Shown: in pieces, positions 1 through 6,187 of the stretch
Layout: every line of letters starts with the position of its first letter
Position numbering within the stretch: the stretch's first letter is position 1
Assembly (NCBI GenBank): GCA_913041775.1
Contig: CAJWJW010000072.1
Coordinates: 1 to 6,883, forward strand
Reading direction: 5' to 3'
DNA from: an uncultured Flavobacteriales bacterium
GTDB lineage: Bacteria > Bacteroidota > Bacteroidia > Flavobacteriales > UBA7430
Length of the DNA stretch: 6,883 nt
Notes under the pieces: model-generated
The model's database searches: none
What the model was told of the DNA's origin: nothing
What the model saw: only the letters and a program-made list of their open reading frames with translations
Program-made: the position numbers and the translations under genes

Positions 1-13
1 TTTCAAAACTTAA

Positions 14-103
14 TCTTAACTTTCCATTGTCCTATGCAGTAGGCAAGTTCCGCTCTCGCCACACCTTGCCTAAAGCTTCTGACAATTACTTTAATCGTTA
101 GCA
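14..103. repeat. Imperfect multi-stem inverted repeat, attC-like or dispersed intergenic repeat
   Basis: Three nested pairings can be read: TAAC (17-20) with GTTA (97-100), ATTGTC (26-31) with GACAAT (81-86), and an 8-bp perfect stem TAGGCAAG (40-47) with CTTGCCTA (65-72) around a 17-nt loop. The outer left box (CTTAAC, 15-20) and outer right box (GTTAGC, 97-102) resemble the simple sites of an integron attC (RYYYAAC and GTTRRRY), although the seventh base on each side does not fit. Overall size is in the attC range and an ORF starts 15 bases after the right box, as in a cassette. The segment is more G+C-rich than its surroundings. Alternatives are a dispersed Bacteroidota intergenic repeat or a terminator of an upstream gene. 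The pairings are seen directly; the attC reading is inference. Confidence 0.4.
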
Positions 104-117
104 ACGAATTGATAATT

Positions 118-1317
118 ATGAAAAATTTAGGAATAATTGTAGATAATGAATTTAACTCTGACATACGGGTCAGGAAAGAAATAGAGATTCTAAAAAAAAA
201 TGGATTAAATATTAATGTTCTTTGTTTTTCTTTTGATAAAAAAACATATCCTCCAATTGATGGAGTCAAAATATCTAGAATTGAAATAAAGAAAAGAACA
301 AAAGATATTTTATTTTTTCTTTTTAACAGAATTCCATTATATGAATTACTTTGGGCAAAGGAGATTGAAAAGTTTATACTAGAGAACTCGATTGAGACTC
401 TTCATGTGCACGATTTATATATGTCGAGATCAGCACACTTAGCAATTAAGTCATTAAAAAGAGAAATTCCTTTAATTCTGGATTTACATGAAAACTTTCC
501 ATATGCAATTCAATCGTATAATTGGACAAAAGGAAGATTAAGAAACTTCATATCTAATCCAAAGATTTGGCTTAAAAAGGAAGCAAAGTATTTAAGCTAC
601 GCCTCAAAATTGATTGTCCTTTCTGAATCCTTCAAACTGGATTTATTACAACGATATGATTTTTTAGATGAAAAAAACATTATATCCTTTTCTAACGTTA
701 TTGATTTGAGGGCATTTGAAAAATATAAAGCTGATTCCAAAGTACAAAAAAGTGAAAAAGTCACGCTAATGTATTTTGGGAGAGTCGCTGAAAGAAGAGG
801 GATATTTGATACAATAGAAGTACTTAAAAAGGGCTTAGATAAGAAGTTGAATATTGAATTATTGATAATAGGGCCAGTAGATAAGGCAGATGAAAAAAAG
901 TTTTTGGAAGAAATAAGTAGTAAAGCACTAAAAGATAATATTAAGTACATACCATGGATTGATATATCGGAATTGGTAACTTACATGGGTATAAGTGATA
1001 TTCTTTTATCTCCCTTATTAAAAAACAAACAACACGAATCTGGTGTGGCAAACAAGATATTTCAATATATGTACGCTGGTAAACCAATAATTGTCTCAGA
1101 TTGTAAACCCCAAAAAGAACTAGTAGAATCATTTAATTGCGGATTGTCATATTCTACAAAAGAAGAATTTCTAGATTGCGTAACTAATTTAGTGAAAAAC
1201 AAAGAGTTAAGAGAACAACTTGGTATTAGTGGGTTTGAAAAACTTTACGAAGAATATGACAATAAGGATTATGAGAACATCCTAGTTAGTATATATGAGA
1301 AGAACGAACTCTTATAA
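118..1317 (+). CDS. Glycosyltransferase family 4 (GT-B fold)
   Basis: Predicted cytoplasmic or membrane-associated enzyme that moves a sugar from a nucleotide-sugar donor to a glycan or lipid-linked acceptor; the substrate cannot be read from sequence. I start at the ATG at 118 (399 aa), giving the typical N-terminus MKNLGIIVDNEF; a TTG at 109 is in frame but unlikely. The N-terminal Rossmann half contains LHVHDLY (about 95-101) and LILDLHENFPY (about 119-129). The C-terminal half opens with YFGRVAERRG (about 219-228), followed by LLIIGPV, and holds the donor-binding block NKIFQYMYAGKPIIVSD (about 312-328). In relatives this block usually reads NKxFEYM; here Gln replaces the Glu. Length is normal for GT4. 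No signal peptide or clear membrane segment. No other polysaccharide genes are in the window, so its pathway (capsule, lipopolysaccharide or exopolysaccharide) is unknown. Family assignment is firm, specificity is not. Confidence 0.9.
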   Translation: MKNLGIIVDNEFNSDIRVRKEIEILKKNGLNINVLCFSFDKKTYPPIDGVKISRIEIKKRTKDILFFLFNRIPLYELLWAKEIEKFILENSIETLHVHDLYMSRSAHLAIKSLKREIPLILDLHENFPYAIQSYNWTKGRLRNFISNPKIWLKKEAKYLSYASKLIVLSESFKLDLLQRYDFLDEKNIISFSNVIDLRAFEKYKADSKVQKSEKVTLMYFGRVAERRGIFDTIEVLKKGLDKKLNIELLIIGPVDKADEKKFLEEISSKALKDNIKYIPWIDISELVTYMGISDILLSPLLKNKQHESGVANKIFQYMYAGKPIIVSDCKPQKELVESFNCGLSYSTKEEFLDCVTNLVKNKELREQLGISGFEKLYEEYDNKDYENILVSIYEKNELL

Positions 1318-1355
1318 TCAAAAAATAAAGCACGTTAGCAAACATTAATTTAACA

Positions 1356-1390
1356 AAAATCAGGAACTCCAGCAGGAATTTATCCTGATT
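1356..1390 (-). terminator. Probable intrinsic terminator of the minus-strand hypothetical gene
   Basis: AATCAGGA (1359-1366) pairs perfectly with TCCTGATT (1383-1390) across a 16-nt loop. Read on the minus strand the stem is followed by TTTTT (complement of 1356-1360), about 45 bases past the stop of the 1436-1822 gene. On the plus strand the stem is followed by ATAAAAAATT, with no T run, so it fits the minus-strand gene better. It may also slow transcripts leaving the convergent glycosyltransferase. Confidence 0.5.
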
Positions 1391-1435
1391 ATAAAAAATT
1401 GTAGTAGAAATTACTTAAATAATTCTATTATTTTT

Positions 1436-1822
1436 TTACGGTTTCAAAACCACGCTTAATATTCGTTCTTTTATAATTTGAACCAATCTTTTGTTTATAT
1501 CAGATTTCATAGAATTGTAGTTTTGATATTCAACGGATGTGAAATATGCTACAATAACCCATTTTAATTCACTTACTAAATCTCTATCATTTTGAAAAAA
1601 ACTGGTAATCCTATCGTATCTTTTTTCTGAAGAAATTGACTCTAAATCTATCTTTTTATTTTGAAGATAGGTATTGAATATCAAAAGAATAAGCTCGTGT
1701 TGGAACTTAATTATCGGACGTAAAACTTCATTTTGAAACTGCTCTTCTTTAGACTTAACTAACTCTAAATCAACAGTAGTAATAATAGGTCTTAAATCAA
1801 CAATCTTATTATCTCTTTTCAT
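1436..1822 (-). CDS. Small hypothetical protein, flavobacterial family of unknown function
   Basis: A 128-residue soluble protein with no signal peptide, no membrane segment and no recognisable catalytic motif. It appears largely helical, with many charged residues. The stretch FQNEVLRPIIKFQHELI (about 29-45) and the following LLIFNTYLQNKK match my memory of small flavobacterial proteins with an 'LRPxIKxQ' segment, which databases sometimes label glyoxalase; I see no metal-binding glyoxalase signature here, so I do not adopt that name. The start is the ATG complementary to 1820-1822. A 6-bp inverted repeat lies 15 bases upstream of it. The gene stands alone, convergent with the glycosyltransferase and divergent from the prp operon. 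Coding status is supported by length, the clean start and the hairpin beyond its stop. Function unknown. Confidence 0.75.
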   Translation of the reverse strand: MKRDNKIVDLRPIITTVDLELVKSKEEQFQNEVLRPIIKFQHELILLIFNTYLQNKKIDLESISSEKRYDRITSFFQNDRDLVSELKWVIVAYFTSVEYQNYNSMKSDINKRLVQIIKERILSVVLKP

Positions 1823-1836
1823 AGTATTAAAATTAC

Positions 1837-1857
1837 TGCTATTCTTATACTATAGCA
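1837..1857. repeat. Small inverted repeat upstream of the minus-strand gene
   Basis: TGCTAT (1837-1842) pairs with ATAGCA (1852-1857) across 9 bases, directly upstream of the ATG of the 1436-1822 gene on the minus strand. It could be an operator or a leader hairpin, but six A/T-rich pairs are also expected by chance in such sequence. Confidence 0.2.
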
Positions 1858-2141
1858 AGATTTTTATGATTGTTTTTCCCCAAATAACATAAATTATTAT
1901 TACTGATTTTCATAAAAGAAATTCTTACATAGAAAACACTTTCTACGCAATACCTTAAATAGAAACATACTAAATAATCATTACCAAAATAACTTAATAG
2001 ATCTATTTAAGAAAATAGTACAAAGTAATCCATTATTAAAATATAATATAAAGCACTCAAAAACAATTTATTACAAAAAACCCTATTGGTTCACTAAAAA
2101 AGTAATGAATTTTAATAAACGTGTAGAGTAGCGTACGATAG

Positions 2142-2237
2142 AATTACAGGAAAATAGTTGGTCTATTAATTTCAAACGAATTATACGCTTTAGATAAAGT
2201 GCAATACGATTTAATAACAGCTAAAAAAGAGGGATAG
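2142..2237 (+). pseudogene. Possible remnant of a gene 3' end (weakly TolC-like)
   Basis: Between the TAG at 2139 and the TAG at 2235 there is an open stretch of 31 codons with no start codon. Its translation includes GLLISNELYALDKVQYDL followed by ITAKKEG. This has protein-like composition and loosely resembles the C-terminal repeat of TolC-family outer-membrane proteins (G-L-I-S, then an aromatic/Leu-rich helix, then L-x-x-A-K). A neighbouring frame carries TIELQENS just upstream (about 2135-2158), which could join it through a frameshift. The stretch is too short to identify, and chance is a real alternative. Confidence 0.2.
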
Positions 2238-2262
2238 TGTGATGTAAAAAAAGAAAAAACCT

Positions 2263-2291
2263 TTGTCTCATTTCTTAATTCTCTATATAAC
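2263..2291 (+). promoter_or_regulatory. Candidate promoter of the prpDBC operon
   Basis: TTGTCT (2263-2268) and TATAAC (2286-2291) are separated by exactly 17 bases, matching the sigma-70 consensus at 4 of 6 and 5 of 6 positions. The TTG and the TA are also about 20 bases apart, compatible with the Bacteroidota -33/-7 arrangement, but the TAnnTTTG form of the -7 box is absent. The predicted leader to the ATG at 2362 would be about 60-65 bases. No clear operator palindrome is seen beside it. Confidence 0.35.
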
Positions 2292-2361
2292 CCATTCCTA
2301 TGTATTATCGTAAGCCTATTACTCTACAGTGTTTATAACCAATTAACGCGAAAATATTTAT

Positions 2362-3888
2362 ATGGCAAATTATAAATTAAAACCTCATTTAGTAAAGCCT
2401 TATCCATCTAAGGAAAAGCTAGATAAAAAGGAGCAATTAGCACACAAGCTAGCTGTACTAGCAAGTACCAAGCAAACGATACAGAATGATGTGATTGATA
2501 TGATTATTAATCGAATTATCGACAATACTTCAGTAGCTATTGCTTCTCTAAATCGGGAAACTGTTATTCATGCAAGGGAACAAGCAATTACTCATTCTCG
2601 GCATAAAAGAGGCGCTACTGTTTTTGGAATGCCTAATGATTTTGTTGTGCATGCAGAATGGGCAGCCTGGGTAAACGGTACTGCTGTTAGGGAATTGGAT
2701 TACCACGATACTTTTTTAGCAGCCGATTATTCGCACCCTGGTGATAATATTCCGCCCATTATAGCTGTTGCTCAACAATTAGGAAAAACAGGGAAAGATA
2801 TAATTAAAGCGTTAGCTGTTGCCTATGAAGTACATGTGAATTTGGTTAAAGGAATTTGTTTACACGAACATAAAATAGATCACATTGCTCACTTATGCCC
2901 TGCTCAGGCAGCAGGAATAGGCTCATTACTTAATTTAGACACAGAAACTATTTACCAAGCTATTCAGCAGGCCCTACATGTATCCGTATCGACCAGACAA
3001 TCACGGAAAGGCGAGATATCGGGATGGAAAGCCTACGCACCTGCCCATGCTGGAAAACTAGCTATTGAATCGGTAGACAGAGCAATGCGAGGAGAAACAA
3101 GTCCTTCACCTATTTACGAAGGAGAAGATTCGGTTTTAGCTTGGATTTTAAATGGAAAAGAGGCTAAGTACTTCGTACCTCTCCCCGACGGAAATAGTGA
3201 ATATAGAGCTATTCTAGAGACCTATACAAAAGAACATTCAGCTGAATACCAGTCTCAAGCGTTGATTGATTTAGCCTTTAGAATGAAAGAAGATGTACAG
3301 GATACAACCGCTATAGAAAGTATATTAATCGAAACAAGTCACCACACACATAATGTAATTGGAACGGGAGCGAATGACCCACAAAAAATGGATCCTTTCT
3401 CAAGTCGAGAAACGCTCGACCATTCCATAATGTATATTTTCACAGTTGCATTAGAAGATGGAAAATGGCACCATGAAAATAGTTACAGTCCTAATCGAGC
3501 TCAAAGAAAAAACACAGTAGAATTGTGGGGGAAAGTAACAACTATCGAACATCCAAAATGGACAAAACTATACCATCATACTGACCCTAATAAAAAAGCT
3601 TTTGGCGCAAAGGTAATAATTACCTTAAATGATGGAAGTAAACTTATCGACGAAATTGAACGAGCTAATGCTCACCCTGGAGGAGCGAAACCTTTCCAAC
3701 GGAGCAACTACATCAAAAAGTTTAAAACATTAACAGATACTTTAATTCAACCTCAAGAAAGTAAACGATTTTTAGATTTAGTTCAGCGATTACCAGAATT
3801 ATCTGCAGCTGAAATTAAACAATTAAACATAGTAGTTGATCAAGATTGGTTAATAGAATCGAAAATAAACGAAAGAGGAATTTTTTAA
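2362..3888 (+). CDS. prpD: 2-methylcitrate dehydratase (MmgE/PrpD family)
   Basis: Cofactor-free cytoplasmic dehydratase converting 2-methylcitrate to 2-methylaconitate in the methylcitrate cycle. The 508-residue length is close to characterised PrpD proteins (about 480-510). Family blocks are present in order: RELDYHDTF (110-118), SHPGDNIPP (124-132), the helical DIIKALAVAYEVH (146-158), WKAYAPAHAGK (222-232), ETLDHSIMYI (350-359) and HPGGAKPF (438-445). There is no iron-sulfur aconitase motif, so this is the PrpD rather than the AcnD type. Start is the ATG at 2362 behind the A/T-rich leader ATATTTAT, without a Shine-Dalgarno sequence. It is the first gene of a tight prpD-prpB-prpC operon, ending 15 bases before prpB. 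Database annotation often calls this type bifunctional with aconitase activity. A different MmgE/PrpD substrate is possible in isolation, but the two neighbours make methylcitrate the best call. Confidence 0.93.
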   Translation: MANYKLKPHLVKPYPSKEKLDKKEQLAHKLAVLASTKQTIQNDVIDMIINRIIDNTSVAIASLNRETVIHAREQAITHSRHKRGATVFGMPNDFVVHAEWAAWVNGTAVRELDYHDTFLAADYSHPGDNIPPIIAVAQQLGKTGKDIIKALAVAYEVHVNLVKGICLHEHKIDHIAHLCPAQAAGIGSLLNLDTETIYQAIQQALHVSVSTRQSRKGEISGWKAYAPAHAGKLAIESVDRAMRGETSPSPIYEGEDSVLAWILNGKEAKYFVPLPDGNSEYRAILETYTKEHSAEYQSQALIDLAFRMKEDVQDTTAIESILIETSHHTHNVIGTGANDPQKMDPFSSRETLDHSIMYIFTVALEDGKWHHENSYSPNRAQRKNTVELWGKVTTIEHPKWTKLYHHTDPNKKAFGAKVIITLNDGSKLIDEIERANAHPGGAKPFQRSNYIKKFKTLTDTLIQPQESKRFLDLVQRLPELSAAEIKQLNIVVDQDWLIESKINERGIF

Positions 3889-3903
3889 CAGAAAAATAAA
3901 TTC

Positions 3904-4785
3904 ATGAAATCACCCGAAAAAATACGATCCGCCTTTACCAAAGCATTAAATAGTGGCACTGTATTACAGTTACCAGGAGCTTACAATGCTATGGTCGCTA
4001 TGCTTATTGAACAACACGGGTTTGATGGTGTATATTGCTCTGGAGCAGTTATTTCAAATAGTTTGGGCTTGCCTGATATCGGGTTAACAACACTAACGGA
4101 GGTTAGTTTATTTGCTCAGCAAGTTATTGAAAGAACTAATTTACCTATAATAGTAGATGCTGATACTGGATTTGGAGATGTAATGAATGTAGCTAGAACA
4201 GTTGCAGAACTTGAACACAATGGTGTTACGGCAATTCATATAGAAGATCAAATAAGTCCAAAAAGATGTGGCCATTTAGATGGAAAAGAACTTATCTCCA
4301 CACAACATATGACGCATAAAATAAAAGCAGCTGTGGATGCTAAAATAGATTCCAATTTTTTAATTATAGCTCGTACGGATGCAAAATCAGTAGAAGGAAT
4401 TGACGCCGCAATAGAAAGAGCAAAAGCTTATATAGACGTAGGAGCAGATGCGATTTTCCCAGAAGCACTGCACAACGAGAAAGAAATGGAAATATTCCGA
4501 AAAGCCATTAACGTACCACTATTAAGTAATATGACTGAATTTGGAAAAACCGAAATATTAAACATAAATCAAATTCAAAACTTGGGTTACAATATGGTTA
4601 TTTATCCAGTAACCATGCAAAGATTAGCTATGATGGCTGTAGAAAATGGATTAGAATCGATTAAAAAAAACGGATCTCAAAAAGAAGTCCTCTCTTCTAT
4701 GCAAACTCGAAAGAGGTTATATGAAATATTAGAATATGAAAAGTACAATGATATAGATAAAGGAATATATAATTTTAAAATTTAA
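3904..4785 (+). CDS. prpB: Methylisocitrate lyase
   Basis: Cleaves 2-methylisocitrate to pyruvate and succinate, the carbon-releasing step of the methylcitrate cycle. The protein is 293 residues, the usual PrpB length, in the isocitrate lyase/PEP mutase (TIM barrel) superfamily. The catalytic signature KRCGH is at 120-124 (Cys122). The Mg2+-binding acidic residues are VDADTGFGD (Asp85, Asp87) and HIEDQ (Glu114). ARTDA (Arg157) and FPEAL (Glu187) complete the substrate site. The N-terminal PGAYNAMVAMLIEQHGFDG and the YCSGAVISNSLGLPD segment are standard for PrpB. All expected active-site residues are intact, so the enzyme should be active. It begins 15 bases after prpD and ends 3 bases before prpC, implying one transcript. 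Oxaloacetate hydrolases and other family members generally lack this combination of KRCGH and operon context. Confidence 0.96.
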   Translation: MKSPEKIRSAFTKALNSGTVLQLPGAYNAMVAMLIEQHGFDGVYCSGAVISNSLGLPDIGLTTLTEVSLFAQQVIERTNLPIIVDADTGFGDVMNVARTVAELEHNGVTAIHIEDQISPKRCGHLDGKELISTQHMTHKIKAAVDAKIDSNFLIIARTDAKSVEGIDAAIERAKAYIDVGADAIFPEALHNEKEMEIFRKAINVPLLSNMTEFGKTEILNINQIQNLGYNMVIYPVTMQRLAMMAVENGLESIKKNGSQKEVLSSMQTRKRLYEILEYEKYNDIDKGIYNFKI

Positions 4786-4788
4786 ATC

Positions 4789-5886
4789 ATGGCAAAAATA
4801 ATCAAAGCACCGAAAGGACTAGAAGGAGTGGTAGTGGATACCACCCGGATTTCTAACGTAAACGCAGAACTAAGTAAACTGTTTTACAGAGGACACGAAG
4901 TCGCCAAACTATCCCGTGAAAAAAGCTTTGACGAAGTCGCGTATATTTTAGTATACGATACTATTCCATCGGAAGAAGAGTTAACCAATTTTTGCGCGAA
5001 CGAAAAGAGCTATCGTCCAATTGACAAAGCTACTCAAGAAATGTTAATTGCTTTAAAAGATGCCCATCCTATGGATGCATTAAGAACAGCAATTAGTTTT
5101 TTAGGTGCTAAAAAACCTGAGAGAAGCTTTGACATAAGCACCTCGGTGAACCAAGATAAATTTTTACATTTATACGCTCAAATTCCAACTATCATAGCTT
5201 TTCATTATCGTTTTAGTAAAGGACTTGATTTCATAGCTCCTGATGATAAATTAACAAGGAGTGAGAACTTTTTTAATATGTGCTTTGGATCTATACCTTC
5301 CGAATCCGTACTCACAGCATTTGAAGTTTCTATGATTTTGTACGCGGAGCACAGTTTCAACGCATCTACTTTTTCTGCTAGAGTTATCACTTCAACAACA
5401 TCAGATCTGCATAGTGCTGTAACAGGAGCAATCGGTGCGCTAAAAGGTCCCTTACATGGTGGAGCAAATGAACAAGTAATGTATGCGCTTAATGAACTAC
5501 TAAAATCTAACAATACAGATGTATGGCTCAAATCCCAATTGGAGAAGAAACGTAAAATAATGGGATTCGGACATCGAGTATATAAAAATGGAGATTCCAG
5601 AGTACCTACTATGCAAAAGCATTTGGAATTATTAGCCACTACAGATGAGCAAAAAGCATTACTGAAAAAACAAAAAGAACTTGCACAAAGTATGTTAAAC
5701 AGCAAGGGAATTCTTCCCAATTTAGATTATCCTGCTGGCCCTGCATATCACATAATGGGATTCGACATACCAACTTTTACTCCTATTTTTGTAATGAGCA
5801 GAATTGTAGGTTGGTCCGCTCATATCATCGAACAAACTGAAAACAATCGTATAATTAGACCATTAAGTGAGTATATTGGTAAATAG
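4789..5886 (+). CDS. prpC: 2-methylcitrate synthase (citrate synthase family)
   Basis: Condenses propionyl-CoA with oxaloacetate to 2-methylcitrate, committing propionyl-CoA to the cycle; such enzymes usually retain some citrate synthase activity. The 365-residue length fits the short, dimeric type II-like PrpC/CitZ group, not the ~430-residue hexameric GltA. Catalytic residues are visible: AEHSFNASTF (His188), GPLHGGANE (His223), MGFGHRVYK (His262) and PNLDYPAGPAYHIMGF (Asp313). SRVPTM (Arg271) and NNRIIRP (Arg354) supply further anion-binding arginines. The PNLDYPAGPAY and FVMSRIVGWSAHIIEQ segments resemble, from memory, actinobacterial methylcitrate synthases more than housekeeping citrate synthases (commonly PNVDFYSG). 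The ATG at 4789 follows the prpB stop by 3 bases, so the two are probably translationally coupled. It is the last gene of the operon; no strong terminator follows. Confidence 0.93.
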   Translation: MAKIIKAPKGLEGVVVDTTRISNVNAELSKLFYRGHEVAKLSREKSFDEVAYILVYDTIPSEEELTNFCANEKSYRPIDKATQEMLIALKDAHPMDALRTAISFLGAKKPERSFDISTSVNQDKFLHLYAQIPTIIAFHYRFSKGLDFIAPDDKLTRSENFFNMCFGSIPSESVLTAFEVSMILYAEHSFNASTFSARVITSTTSDLHSAVTGAIGALKGPLHGGANEQVMYALNELLKSNNTDVWLKSQLEKKRKIMGFGHRVYKNGDSRVPTMQKHLELLATTDEQKALLKKQKELAQSMLNSKGILPNLDYPAGPAYHIMGFDIPTFTPIFVMSRIVGWSAHIIEQTENNRIIRPLSEYIGK

Positions 5887-5991
5887 ATCGCTGTTGAAAC
5901 TACAGTTTAATAAAAAATTAATTGGAACGGATTTTAAATACTGTCACAAAATATCAATCCTGCTTGTTGTATATTTCAAAATAAAGTTAAG

Positions 5992-6096
5992 ATGAAACTT
6001 GAGTATCGCGTATTCAAACATATAAACGGTGTTTTTTGTTGTAATTACAAGGTATTCCTTTATGAGAAAAAAAGTACGAATAACTGTAATAAATAG
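5992..6096 (+). CDS. Possible 34-residue small ORF or gene remnant
   Basis: ATG at 5992 opens 34 codons ending in TAG at 6094, after the A-rich leader ATAAAGTTAAG. The peptide starts MKLEYRVFKHINGVF and is basic with three cysteines; it has no signal peptide or recognisable domain. It lies between the prp operon and the helicase-like gene, in the same direction. Codon choice is AT-rich like the real genes. With so few codons it may simply be chance, or the broken start of a longer gene. Confidence 0.2.
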   Translation: MKLEYRVFKHINGVFCCNYKVFLYEKKSTNNCNK

Positions 6097-6115
6097 CTTC
6101 TATTATGTTATTAAG

Positions 6116-6133
6116 ACATTAAATACATTAAAT
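6116..6133. repeat. Tandem 9-base duplication
   Basis: ACATTAAAT occurs twice in direct tandem (6116-6124 and 6125-6133), about 55 bases upstream of the helicase-like start. It could be a slippage product or part of a regulatory site, but nothing supports a function. Confidence 0.35.
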
Positions 6134-6187
6134 TTTAGTTAGTTTTACATTGTGTTATCGGAGTGACAATTCTAATTAAAGAGATCA

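Larger units (their letters stand above)
1823..2361. other. AT-rich intergenic region between divergent genes
   Basis: This 539-base gap separates the minus-strand hypothetical gene from prpD and must hold the promoters of both. It is full of stops in all frames, apart from a short open stretch at 2142-2237. Notable pieces are an inverted repeat at 1837-1857, the palindrome ATAGATCTAT at 1997-2006 with partly paired flanks (CTTA at 1993-1996, TAAG at 2008-2011), and a candidate sigma-70-like promoter at 2263-2291. I see no tRNA, CRISPR or insertion sequence. The length is large for a compact genome and may reflect a decayed gene. Confidence 0.6.
5887..6187. other. Intergenic region between prpC and the helicase-like gene
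   Basis: This 301-base AT-rich gap has no clear intrinsic terminator right after prpC; the only nearby pairing, AAACT/AGTTT around 5896-5907, has a 2-base loop and is too small. A 7-bp stem with one G-T pair, TTGAGTA (5999-6005) with TATTCAA (6011-6017), has a 5-base loop and a T run at 6031-6036, which is too distant for a standard terminator. A 34-codon ORF (5992-6096) and a 9-base tandem duplication (6116-6133) lie inside. A TAGTTTTA at 6140-6147 is one base off the Bacteroidota -7 box but lacks an evident TTG at the right distance. Confidence 0.5.

Noticed and set aside
109..117. TTG at 109 as the glycosyltransferase start
   Set aside because: The ATG at 118 gives the canonical N-terminus MKNLGIIVDNEF, and TTG starts are uncommon in this kind of genome.
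3..269. Minus-strand ORF of 88 codons at the left end, ending in RQGVARAELAYCIGQWK-like sequence
   Set aside because: It overlaps the glycosyltransferase start and its 3' part is the antisense reading of the 14-103 inverted repeat. I regard it as an open frame created by the repeat, not a gene.
597..1132. Minus-strand ORFs at 597-950 and 941-1132
   Set aside because: They lie inside the well-supported glycosyltransferase, and their translations show no domain-like features.
1856..2100. Search for CRISPR-like or tandem repeats in the AT-rich gap
   Set aside because: Only short A/T words recur; there are no regularly spaced repeats of 20 bases or more.
5205..5720. Minus-strand ORF of 171 codons inside prpC
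   Set aside because: It is antisense to the catalytic core of prpC, including the His188, His223 and His262 motifs; its Ser/Cys/Phe-rich composition is typical of a shadow frame.
5999..6036. Hairpin TTGAGTA/TATTCAA as terminator of the prp operon
   Set aside because: The stem has only 7 weak pairs, the T run starts 13 bases later, and the hairpin is more than 110 bases beyond prpC. It is noted only in the intergenic description.
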